This document shows positions 17,148 through 23,782 of a stretch of 64,000 nt of DNA, piece after piece. Each line of letters begins with the position of its first letter. Position 1 is the stretch's first letter. Origin of the DNA: Maricaulis sp039978735 (lineage in GTDB: Bacteria > Pseudomonadota > Alphaproteobacteria > Caulobacterales > Maricaulaceae); NCBI RefSeq assembly GCF_039978735.1, contig NZ_JBDWAS010000038.1, positions 14,649-78,648 on the forward strand. Reading direction: 5' to 3'. A program made the position numbers and the translations under genes. The notes under the pieces were generated by a model. It did not search any database. It saw only the letters and a list, made by a program, of their open reading frames with translations, and was not told where the DNA came from.

Positions 17148-17393
17148 TCAAGGCGTGGTCCGCTCATGGCTCTCCTGGATATTGAGCCAGAACCGCACTG
17201 TCGTGCCCAGGCCCTCGGCCAAACGGTGCGCCAGAGCTTCCGTCAGCCGTCCACCTTCCAGCAATGCTATGACATCCGGAACTGGCGCGCCGATCCGCCG
17301 CGCCAGTTCCGCCTCGTCCCAGCCGAGTTCGGCCAGAAACTCTTCGCGCAGGATTTCACCAACACTGGAGCGGATTCTCACGCGTTCATCCAT
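17148..17393 (-). CDS. HigA-like XRE antitoxin, orphan
   Basis: An 81-residue helix-turn-helix protein matching the HigA/VapI addiction-module antitoxins: SVGEILREEFLAELGWDEAELARRIG, then VIALLEGGRLTEALAHRLAEGLGTTVRFWLNIQ with the family's LxxxxGTxxxFWLNLQ ending. The start at 17393 follows GGAG by 8 bases. A HigB toxin normally precedes it in the operon, but the 230 bases upstream hold no recognisable toxin gene. It is therefore an orphan or relic, or acts as a simple repressor. It converges with the gene at 16543. Confidence 0.7.
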   Translation of the reverse strand: MDERVRIRSSVGEILREEFLAELGWDEAELARRIGAPVPDVIALLEGGRLTEALAHRLAEGLGTTVRFWLNIQESHERTTP

Positions 17394-17632
17394 GACTTTC
17401 ACTCCGACGACGAAATTGCCGCATCTCTTCGGAATGTATCATGGGAATCCGAAAATATCTCTTAAAAACAGATGGTTCCATTCGTCACCAGATCGGTGAC
17501 GAATGCAATGCCGGCACTCTTCACGAATGACAGGAAACGCGGCTTCTATCGTACCCGCATCTTGCAAAACTGTTCTTTGAGCGATTGCCTCCTGGCGCAG
17601 ATCGGCCCCCATAATCGAAACTAGGGGCAGGC

Positions 17633-17906
17633 TCACTCTTCGCCCAACCCCAGCCTTGCCGCGTGCCAGGATGCTTCCGCGCGCGAGGAAATGCCGAGCT
17701 TGCGGTAAACGCTCTTGATGTACCCCGCCACAGTGTTTTCCGAGATTTGCAACGTGGACGCGACTTTGCCGTTGCGAAGACCGCGTCCGACTAGGGCGAG
17801 CACTTCGCGTTCGCGCCCTGTGAGGTCGTCATCTTGAGCGGCCGGACCGGTTCTACGAAAATGTTCCATGATCCGGTGCGCAACCGACGGCGAAAGCGCT
17901 GGGATC
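17633..17906 (-). pseudogene. LuxR/NarL-type regulator fragment cut by the IS
   Basis: This encodes the C-terminal helix-turn-helix of a NarL/FixJ response regulator: DDLTGREREVLALVGRG, NGKVASTLQISENTVAGYIKSVYRKLGISSRAEA. Upstream in frame, IPALSPSVAHRIMEHFR matches the linker that normally follows a receiver domain, but it ends at the IS terminus at 17906. The receiver domain is missing. An internal ATG at 17869 would give a 78-residue stand-alone DNA-binding domain. Confidence 0.75.
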
Positions 17907-18712
17907 GGTGGTGTCAGACAAAACCGGACTGGTCTCGAAAGGCCGCGTTTGACCCCAACTCTGGCCGCGAGTTGACGCCATTTGGCTAGGGCCAGGGTGC
18001 GGTTTTCCTTGAATTCTTCGCGGCGGCAAAATTGCGCTCGAGGTTGAAGTGGTTGTGGATGGACGATTGGATGGCTGCGAACTTCTGAAGACTTCGCATC
18101 GACCTGAACCGCGTCATGACTTTTTCTCGTCGGCGCAACGGCTGATGCGAGTTTTCGGCTCTATTATTTCGCCACCTCCCTGTATCTTGGCGGCCAGCAA
18201 TTCCGAGTTTACGAAACGCGGCTTTGCAGGACGGAAGCTTGTCGGTAACGACCCGGTCCGGCGCCCCATATCGCTTCATCGCTTTGCGCAGAAACTTCAA
18301 TGCTGACTTACGATCTCGACGCTTCGTAACGAACGCTTGGAGCACTTCGCCCTCATGATCGACGGCGCGCCAAAGATAGTGAAGCTATCCGTTGATCCGG
18401 ACGAAAACCTCATCCAAATGCCATGCCCAATTCGAGTAACGCTTGTTCTCCATGCGGCGCTTCCGGATCGACTTCGCGAACAGCAGCCCAAACCGGTTCC
18501 ACCAAAACCGAACTGTCTCATGCGTGATGTCGATGCCGCGTTCGTGGAGCAGGTCCTCCACGTTCCGGAGCGAGAGCGGGAAGCGGACATACATCATCAC
18601 AGCAAGGCGGATGATTTCGGGCGAAGTCTTGAAGTACCGGAACGGATTACGCATCGGAGAACGCTACGAGTTCACGCCAACGCGCTCAAACGCATTTTCC
18701 TCTGACAGCGCC
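17907..18712 (-). mobile_element. IS6-family insertion sequence, no target duplication
   Basis: About 806 bp, the usual size for IS6 elements. The ends read GGTGGTGTCAGA (from 17907) and GGCGCTGTCAGA (reverse complement of 18701-18712), imperfect terminal repeats with two mismatches. The transposase inside is broken by a stop codon. The 8 bases outside the ends differ (CTGGGATC and AGACCGTA). No direct duplication remains, so an IS-mediated deletion or rearrangement probably joined unrelated DNA here. Confidence 0.7.
17986..18654 (-). pseudogene. IS6-family transposase with in-frame amber stop
   Basis: The frame encodes an IS6-family DDE transposase of 222 codons. Residues include MRNPFRYFKTSPEIIRLAVM, the first catalytic D in WHLDEVFVRING, the second D in VVTDKLPS and E in NNRAENSHQPLRRRE. 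A TAG at 18385-18387 directly follows VRING. The frame then continues without shift through LHYLWRAVDHEGEV, so one nonsense mutation inactivates the gene. All three catalytic residues are otherwise present. Restart at the GTG at 18345 would lose the first D. Confidence 0.85.
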
Positions 18713-18732
18713 AGACCGTATCGTGGCCGCTT

Positions 18733-19923
18733 TTAGCGACGCCCGGCCAGAGGAAGAATATCCGTTGCGTCTCCGGGGGCGGATGCCGGCGCCTCCGCCG
18801 GCCGGCGAATGAGACAATTGGCCCGCGCCAGTGCCGAAAGGGCCGACGAGTCCTGATTGTCCAGCGGGGTCACAACGCCCTGATCGTCGCACCAGCCCCG
18901 CAGGAAGCCTTCCCGATAGTCATTGGCGACAAGTGCGCAACCCAGCCGCGCCCGGTCGTAGACCGGCGGGTGACTGCAGCCCTCCAGCCGCCACACTGCT
19001 GGTTGCAGCAGGAGCTGGGCGATTACCAGGGCCGAAACCGGATTTCCGGGCAATCCCAGATAGGGCACGCCACCGAGGCGTCCGAACCAGGTGGGCTTTC
19101 CCGGCTTTACAGCGATCTTCTCGAAGTACAACTCACCGCCATCGCGGGCGAAGACCTGTCTGAGATGATCGTGGTCGCCGACGGACGCCCCGCCGATCGT
19201 TACCACGAGGTCCAGACCGGCGCCTGCAGCCAGCCGGGACTTCACATCATCGACATTGTCCCGGGCTATTCCAAGGTAGACAGGCTCGGCACCCCAGGCC
19301 CGCACGGTCTCGATCACGCCCTTGGACACCGAGTTCACGATCTGGGACGGCCCGGCCGGCTCGCCCGGCTCCACCAGTTCGTCGCCCGTGGCCAGAACAC
19401 CAATTTTCGGATGCCGGTGAACGGTCAGGGCTGTTAGTCCGGCACTGGCAGCCAGAGCGACCGCTTCAGGTGCTGCCCGCGCGCCTTCGGGCAACAGGAT
19501 GTCCCCCTTGGAAAAGTCGACGCCTGCTCGGCGAACATTGGACATCGGACGAGCCGTATCGTCCAGGATAACGTCATCCCCGTCCCGAACGGAACGCTCC
19601 TGGATCACGACCTGGTCGGTGCCTTCGGGGAGAGGGGCTCCGGTGGAAATCCGGACCGCCATACCGGGCTCGACCGTTCCGGAAAACGCATGCCCAGCAG
19701 CGGATTCCCCTCCCAGGCGGAGCCGGACAGGCACATTGCCTAAATCCATCGACCGGACCGCATACCCGTCCATGGCGGATGCAGGGAAAGGCGGTTGTGT
19801 GCATTGCGCAACCATCGGTTCGGCCAGGATGCGGCCGGAAGCGTCGGACAGCGCAAGCGGGACGCTTCCAGTAGGTTGAAGAATTTCGACGATGTGTCGT
19901 CGCGCCTCGTCCAGAGAAATCAT
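18733..19923 (-). CDS. moeA: Molybdopterin molybdenumtransferase MoeA
   Basis: A 396-residue MoeA, which inserts molybdate into adenylylated molybdopterin. Characteristic stretches are the N-terminal PPFPASAMDGYAVR, ISTGAPLPEGTDQVV, the MoCF-domain motif GVLATGDELVEPG and TIGGASVGDHDHL, and the C-terminal LGLPGNPVSA. AGAGGTG a few bases before the ATG at 19923 supports this start over one at 19968, which would overlap moaB. It is the last gene of the moaA-moaD-moaE-moaB-moeA operon. The IS6 element begins 20 bases past its stop but leaves the gene whole. Confidence 0.93.
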   Translation of the reverse strand: MISLDEARRHIVEILQPTGSVPLALSDASGRILAEPMVAQCTQPPFPASAMDGYAVRSMDLGNVPVRLRLGGESAAGHAFSGTVEPGMAVRISTGAPLPEGTDQVVIQERSVRDGDDVILDDTARPMSNVRRAGVDFSKGDILLPEGARAAPEAVALAASAGLTALTVHRHPKIGVLATGDELVEPGEPAGPSQIVNSVSKGVIETVRAWGAEPVYLGIARDNVDDVKSRLAAGAGLDLVVTIGGASVGDHDHLRQVFARDGGELYFEKIAVKPGKPTWFGRLGGVPYLGLPGNPVSALVIAQLLLQPAVWRLEGCSHPPVYDRARLGCALVANDYREGFLRGWCDDQGVVTPLDNQDSSALSALARANCLIRRPAEAPASAPGDATDILPLAGRR

Positions 19924-19964
19924 TGATAACACCTCTTGCTCTGCTCGCGGCACGCCACCCAGCT

Positions 19965-20480
19965 TCATTGCTCTGTCAGCCGTGGAATGAGTTCGACGAG
20001 ATTGCAGGGTCCGTGCGCCCGGTCGAACTCGATCCGGAGCACCGCATTCCAGGCGTCACGGCAACCACCGCTCGACCCCGGAATGGCAAAGAGATAGGTG
20101 CCGCCGGCTATGCCGGCCGTTGCGCGGGACTGGATGGTCGAAACGCCAACCGAAGCGAAACTCACCTGATGGAAGACGGCGGCGAACCCGTCCATTTCCT
20201 TTTCGTATACACCGCGAAAGGCTTCCGGTGTCACGTCACGCCCTGTCAGTCCGGTTCCGCCGGTTGCAATTATGGCGTGGATCTGCGGATGATCGATCCA
20301 CTTGCGCAAACAGGCCCGGATCCCATCCACCTCATCCGGGATGATGGTATGATCGACGACGCAATGACCATCCGCCGCAATCGCCTCGCGTAGCCAGGGT
20401 CCGGTCTTGTCAGTCTTGCTATCCCGTGTGTCCGAGACAGTCATTACAGCGAATCCCACTTGGGAAGGCACTTCGGACAT
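19965..20480 (-). CDS. moaB: Molybdenum cofactor protein MoaB
   Basis: A 171-residue MoaB/MogA-type protein that adenylylates molybdopterin before metal insertion. Typical motifs: MTVSDTRDSKTDKTG at the start, ATGGTGLTGRDVTPEA as the molybdopterin-binding loop, and AIPGSSGGCRDAW near the end. The length and TGRDVTPE form fit MoaB better than MogA. It lies 4 bases after moaE and 41 before moeA. Confidence 0.92.
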   Translation of the reverse strand: MSEVPSQVGFAVMTVSDTRDSKTDKTGPWLREAIAADGHCVVDHTIIPDEVDGIRACLRKWIDHPQIHAIIATGGTGLTGRDVTPEAFRGVYEKEMDGFAAVFHQVSFASVGVSTIQSRATAGIAGGTYLFAIPGSSGGCRDAWNAVLRIEFDRAHGPCNLVELIPRLTEQ

Positions 20481-20484
20481 GCGC

Positions 20485-20946
20485 TTATTCCTTGTTTTCC
20501 AACCAGTAAGAGGCCGCGCCGTGGTCCTCGGGACGTGGTTCTATCCAGCGCTCGCCTTCGACCGTGTGCTCCTTCTTCCAGAAAGGCGCCTGGGTCTTCA
20601 GTACGTCGATCATGAACTCCACGGCCTCAAGCGCTGCGCGTCGATGCGGCGCTGCCGTCCCGACAAATACGATCGGTTCACCGACACTCATCAGGCCGAC
20701 CCGGTGCACGACAATCGCGCGTGACAGGGGCCAGCGGCTCGCCGCGTCTTGGGCCAACCGCGTCAGCATATTCTCGGTGACGCCGGGATAGTGTTCGAGT
20801 TCCAGCCCGGTCAGCCCCTCTCCTGCGCGAACTTGCCCCAGGAAACTGGCGACAGCGCCGCTGTCGGGATCGCATTCCGCCAGCCCTTCCAGAAGCGTGG
20901 CGAGCTGAAGCGGCGCTTCGGATATCCGGACCTCACAACGCACCAT
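20485..20946 (-). CDS. moaE: Molybdopterin synthase large subunit MoaE
   Basis: A 153-residue catalytic subunit of molybdopterin synthase, which transfers sulfur from the MoaD thiocarboxylate to precursor Z. The family motifs are GAVASFLGQVRAGE, LELEHYPGVTE and the active-site lysine region LKTQAPFWKKEH. The start at 20946 is one base after the moaD stop (TGACATG), indicating coupling; a start at 21027 would overlap most of the moaD end. Confidence 0.93.
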   Translation of the reverse strand: MVRCEVRISEAPLQLATLLEGLAECDPDSGAVASFLGQVRAGEGLTGLELEHYPGVTENMLTRLAQDAASRWPLSRAIVVHRVGLMSVGEPIVFVGTAAPHRRAALEAVEFMIDVLKTQAPFWKKEHTVEGERWIEPRPEDHGAASYWLENKE

Positions 20947-20947
20947 G

Positions 20948-21199
20948 TCAGCCACCGGAAAACGGCGGGCAGAACGCGACTTCGTCATGGTCGCACAGTA
21001 GTGCGGCTCGGTCGGCCACTGCACCATTCAGGATGACCCGGACCGTCGGCTGCATGAGAGCATCACCCAGCGCGCCACGTTGGGACACCTGCGCCGCCAG
21101 AGCATCGATGGTGGGAGGCTCCGGCAGGTCCTCGACGTCCAGGCTCGTGCAGCCGGCCTTGTCCCTGAGTGCAGCAAAAAAGCGGACAGTTACTGCCAT
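20948..21199 (-). CDS. moaD: Molybdopterin synthase sulfur carrier MoaD
   Basis: An 83-residue ubiquitin-like protein ending in PPFSGG, where the C-terminal Gly-Gly is activated as thiocarboxylate to donate sulfur. It starts 3 bases after moaA ends and stops 1 base before moaE starts. No moeB-type activating enzyme is encoded in the element, so the host copy would be needed. Confidence 0.93.
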   Translation of the reverse strand: MAVTVRFFAALRDKAGCTSLDVEDLPEPPTIDALAAQVSQRGALGDALMQPTVRVILNGAVADRAALLCDHDEVAFCPPFSGG

Positions 21200-21202
21200 T
21201 CA

Positions 21203-22222
21203 TCACCCTCCGGTATGAGCCATGTTGCGGCCCACTGCGGGCTCGGCCAGACGGGAGACATGGAAGTCGTGCGCCTCGGGCTTTGCCCTCATTGCAGCAT
21301 CGAGAAGTTCGTCCACGGCATCTGCACCACCGGAGCGGACGGCGGCTCGTAGATCGAACTCGCTTTCCCGGCCCAGACACAGATGGAGCTGCCCCGTACA
21401 GGTCAGCCGGACCCGGTTGCAGCCCTGGCAGAAGTTTGAAGTCAGCGGCGTGATAAAGCCGAGGCGTCCGCCGGTCTCGGCAATCCGAACATAGCGGGCG
21501 GGACCGCCCGTCCGGTCCGGAATATCGGTCAACGTCCACCGTGTTTCCAGATCCCGTCTTACACGGTCGAGCGGTAAAAACTGATCTTCCCGGCTCGCCT
21601 CGACATCACCCATCGGCATGATTTCTATAAGGCTAATGTCGAAACCGCGGTCGTGCGCCCAGCGGATCATGTCCGGCATGGTGGTGTCGTTGCCCCCTTT
21701 CAGCGCGACCGCATTGATCTTGACCTGCAACCCGGCCGCGGCGGCCGCCTCAATCCCTGCAAGGGTGTCGGAAAGCCGGCCGCCACGGGTCAACCGTGCA
21801 AAGACGTTGGCATCCAGAGTGTCCAGCGAGATATTGACGCGCCTAACGCCCGCCCGGGCCAGGCGCTCAGCAAACCGGGGCATTTGCGTGGCGTTGGTGG
21901 TGAGGCAGATCTCTTCAAGTCCGGTGGCTGGGAGGCGCGTGCCCAGAGCTTCAATAAGCGACACCACATCGCGGCGCACGAGCGGCTCGCCGCCGGTAAT
22001 CCGGATCTTGCGGACCCCACGCCGGATGAAGGCATCGCACAGCACGGTCAGCTCCTCGAGCGACAGCAGCTCGGATTTGGGGAGGAAGTCCGGCCGCGCT
22101 TTCATGCAGTAGACACAACGCAGGTCACAACGGTCCGTTACCGACAGCCGGAGATAACTGATCTTGCGACCAAACGTGTCGATGAGAGGACGCGGCGGCT
22201 CAAAACTCTGGGCGCGATCCAT
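21203..22222 (-). CDS. moaA: GTP 3',8-cyclase MoaA
   Basis: A 339-residue radical SAM enzyme that starts molybdenum cofactor synthesis from GTP. The N-terminal CxxxCxxC cluster is C32, C36 and C39 in DRCDLRCVYC. The C-terminal second cluster is in NFCQGCNRVRLTCTG, and the protein ends in GG as active MoaA must. It is the first gene of a five-gene operon. A perfect FNR-like box lies 32 bases upstream of the ATG. The moaC gene, whose product works with MoaA, is not found in the element. Confidence 0.95.
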   Translation of the reverse strand: MDRAQSFEPPRPLIDTFGRKISYLRLSVTDRCDLRCVYCMKARPDFLPKSELLSLEELTVLCDAFIRRGVRKIRITGGEPLVRRDVVSLIEALGTRLPATGLEEICLTTNATQMPRFAERLARAGVRRVNISLDTLDANVFARLTRGGRLSDTLAGIEAAAAAGLQVKINAVALKGGNDTTMPDMIRWAHDRGFDISLIEIMPMGDVEASREDQFLPLDRVRRDLETRWTLTDIPDRTGGPARYVRIAETGGRLGFITPLTSNFCQGCNRVRLTCTGQLHLCLGRESEFDLRAAVRSGGADAVDELLDAAMRAKPEAHDFHVSRLAEPAVGRNMAHTGG

Positions 22223-22253
22223 ATCGGGCGGCTTCCCGGTGCAGCTTCAAAAC

Positions 22254-22267
22254 TTGATAAACATCAA
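22254..22267 (-). promoter_or_regulatory. FNR/Dnr-type box upstream of moaA
   Basis: TTGATAAACATCAA fits the FNR-family consensus TTGAT-N4-ATCAA exactly. It lies 32 bases before the moaA start, in the gap after the mobA stop, and should allow anaerobic or NO-linked control of the moa operon. Confidence 0.75.
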
Positions 22268-22304
22268 TTTCTGAGGATGCGCCAAGCGACGTCTCGTCGC
22301 AAGC

Positions 22305-22847
22305 CTAGGGAGCGAGCCCTGCGATGTCCGCCGGTGTATTGATGTTTGCGAACGCGTGCCGCCGCCCGTCGGGAATATCCATTGAGGAGGCACCCGCCGC
22401 GCTCAGCAGGGTCTTCAGCGATCGTGTTTGCGCCGGCACTAGCGACAGGGATTCAACACCCGCGACAAACGGCACCGGGTGATCGCGGTAGAAGCACGCC
22501 TGCACTCCCGGCTCGTCAAGTAACCGCGTGACGTCCTCTACCTGCAAACACGGCATATCGACAGGAACAACGACCAGCCGTCGAGTGTCCTGATGCAGCC
22601 TGTTTACTGCTCCGAGAAGTGCTCGAGCTGGACCTGCGAAGCGTTCGGCGTCAGCTATTCCACCGGGTTGTTCTGGTCGGCCCAGGACATGAATGCGCTC
22701 GCAGCCCACCCGTTGGAGAAGCGCGCACGCATGATCCAGTAGCGTCTGGCCACGCCAGTGAATGGCGGCCTTGTCCTCGCCCATGCGGGAGGATCGCCCG
22801 CCGGCCAGAACGAGGCCCGCCAATCCAGATTCAACTGTTCGGGTCAT
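22305..22847 (-). CDS. mobA: Molybdenum cofactor guanylyltransferase MobA
   Basis: A 180-residue enzyme that adds GMP to the molybdenum cofactor, giving the bis-MGD form needed by NarG. The nucleotide-binding start LVLAGGRSSRMGEDKA is diagnostic, and VVPVDMPCLQ matches the metal-binding D region. The start overlaps the end of the Crp/Fnr regulator gene by 17 bases, so the two are co-transcribed. Confidence 0.93.
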   Translation of the reverse strand: MTRTVESGLAGLVLAGGRSSRMGEDKAAIHWRGQTLLDHACALLQRVGCERIHVLGRPEQPGGIADAERFAGPARALLGAVNRLHQDTRRLVVVPVDMPCLQVEDVTRLLDEPGVQACFYRDHPVPFVAGVESLSLVPAQTRSLKTLLSAAGASSMDIPDGRRHAFANINTPADIAGLAP

Positions 22848-23529
22848 CGATCAGCGTGGTTGGGCGGCAGAACGCAGCCAGAGCTTCGGTATCGAGTATC
22901 TCGATGCGGGGACCGTCGACCATCACGCCGTGCGACTGCAGCGCCAGGAAGGCGCGTGACAGGTTTTCTGGTGTCATTCCCAGCATTGAGGCCAATTGCT
23001 TCTTTCCCATGGGTAGAACAACCTCGTTCGACCCATTTGTCCCATCCTGAAGCCGAAGCAGATAGTTGCCAACACGCTCGACGGCAGTCCTGAGTTTGAG
23101 GTTCTTCATCGACTTTACGACGACACGGTAGCAGCAGGCCAGCTCCGCCACGATCGCGCGTGCAAATGCGGGGTCCTTCTCGAAGACGTTTCGCACATTC
23201 CTCGACGGGATAAGCAGAAGCTGACTCGGCTTTACCGTCCGCGCGGACATCAAAAAAGGAGCATCCTTGATCGTGGCCGCAAGAATGAAGGTGGAAACGG
23301 GCGTTACCATCGCCATTGTTGTTTCCCGAGCATGGTTGGCAGAGAAGAGCTCGACGGCCCCTTGGAGAACGACATAGAGGAAGTCCGCCGGATCACCTTC
23401 ACGGATCAGCTGAACGTGAGACGGGAAGCGTTGCACGTACGCAGCATTCAGAAGCACATCCAAACCGGCATCACTGAGCGATGAAAACAGCTCCAGCTTC
23501 CGGATGGATTGTCGGTCTTCGTCTCTCAC
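22831..23529 (-). CDS. Crp/Fnr-family regulator, Dnr-like
   Basis: A 232-residue regulator. An N-terminal cyclic-nucleotide-like beta-barrel (LIREGDPADFLYVVLQGAVELFS), a long dimer helix and a C-terminal helix-turn-helix (KKQLASMLGMTPENLSRAFLALQSHGV) are seen. The N-terminal cysteines that hold the Fe-S cluster of FNR are absent, so it belongs with Dnr/NarR-type regulators that sense NO or nitrate-related signals. It is divergent from narK, overlaps mobA, and has a perfect FNR-type box 40 bases before its start. It probably controls the nitrate cargo and itself. Confidence 0.85.
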   Translation of the reverse strand: MRDEDRQSIRKLELFSSLSDAGLDVLLNAAYVQRFPSHVQLIREGDPADFLYVVLQGAVELFSANHARETTMAMVTPVSTFILAATIKDAPFLMSARTVKPSQLLLIPSRNVRNVFEKDPAFARAIVAELACCYRVVVKSMKNLKLRTAVERVGNYLLRLQDGTNGSNEVVLPMGKKQLASMLGMTPENLSRAFLALQSHGVMVDGPRIEILDTEALAAFCRPTTLIDDPNS

Positions 23530-23568
23530 AGCCCTCTCCCGCAGCCCCCAGTTCGCTATCAGGAGGCT

Positions 23569-23582
23569 TGATAATTATCAAG
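23569..23582. promoter_or_regulatory. FNR/Dnr-type box between regulator and narK
   Basis: TTGATAATTATCAA is a perfectly palindromic 14-mer matching TTGAT-N4-ATCAA. It lies 40 bases before the regulator start and about 200 before narK, suggesting autoregulation. Confidence 0.78.
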
Positions 23583-23671
23583 CAATAATTTGACTTAAAG
23601 CATACATTAGAACCAATAGCATCAATGCTATATTTGACTGGTTGTTCAGAAATTCTTTTTTGTGCGCGGTA

Positions 23672-23685
23672 TTGACGCGCGTCAC
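23672..23685 (+). promoter_or_regulatory. Weaker Dnr-like box upstream of narK
   Basis: TTGACGCGCGTCAC is a near-palindrome of the TTGAC-N4-GTCAA kind, about 100 bases before the narK ATG. That would fit activation of a promoter starting near 23720. One half-site base deviates, so confidence is moderate. Confidence 0.5.
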
Positions 23686-23782
23686 ATATCCACACCAGTA
23701 TTGTGATTAAATTACCGTATTCATTATGCACCTTCTCTCTCGATGCGGGGTGTCCCGCGCAGGGCACAATTGGGGGCACTAG

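Noticed and set aside
17439..17636. A 65-codon minus-strand ORF upstream of the antitoxin, tested as a HigB toxin
   Set aside because: It shows none of the RelE/HigB pattern and overlaps the end of the LuxR fragment.
17899..18720. An 8-bp target duplication for the IS6 element
   Set aside because: The flanking octamers CTGGGATC and AGACCGTA do not match, even with small shifts of the ends.
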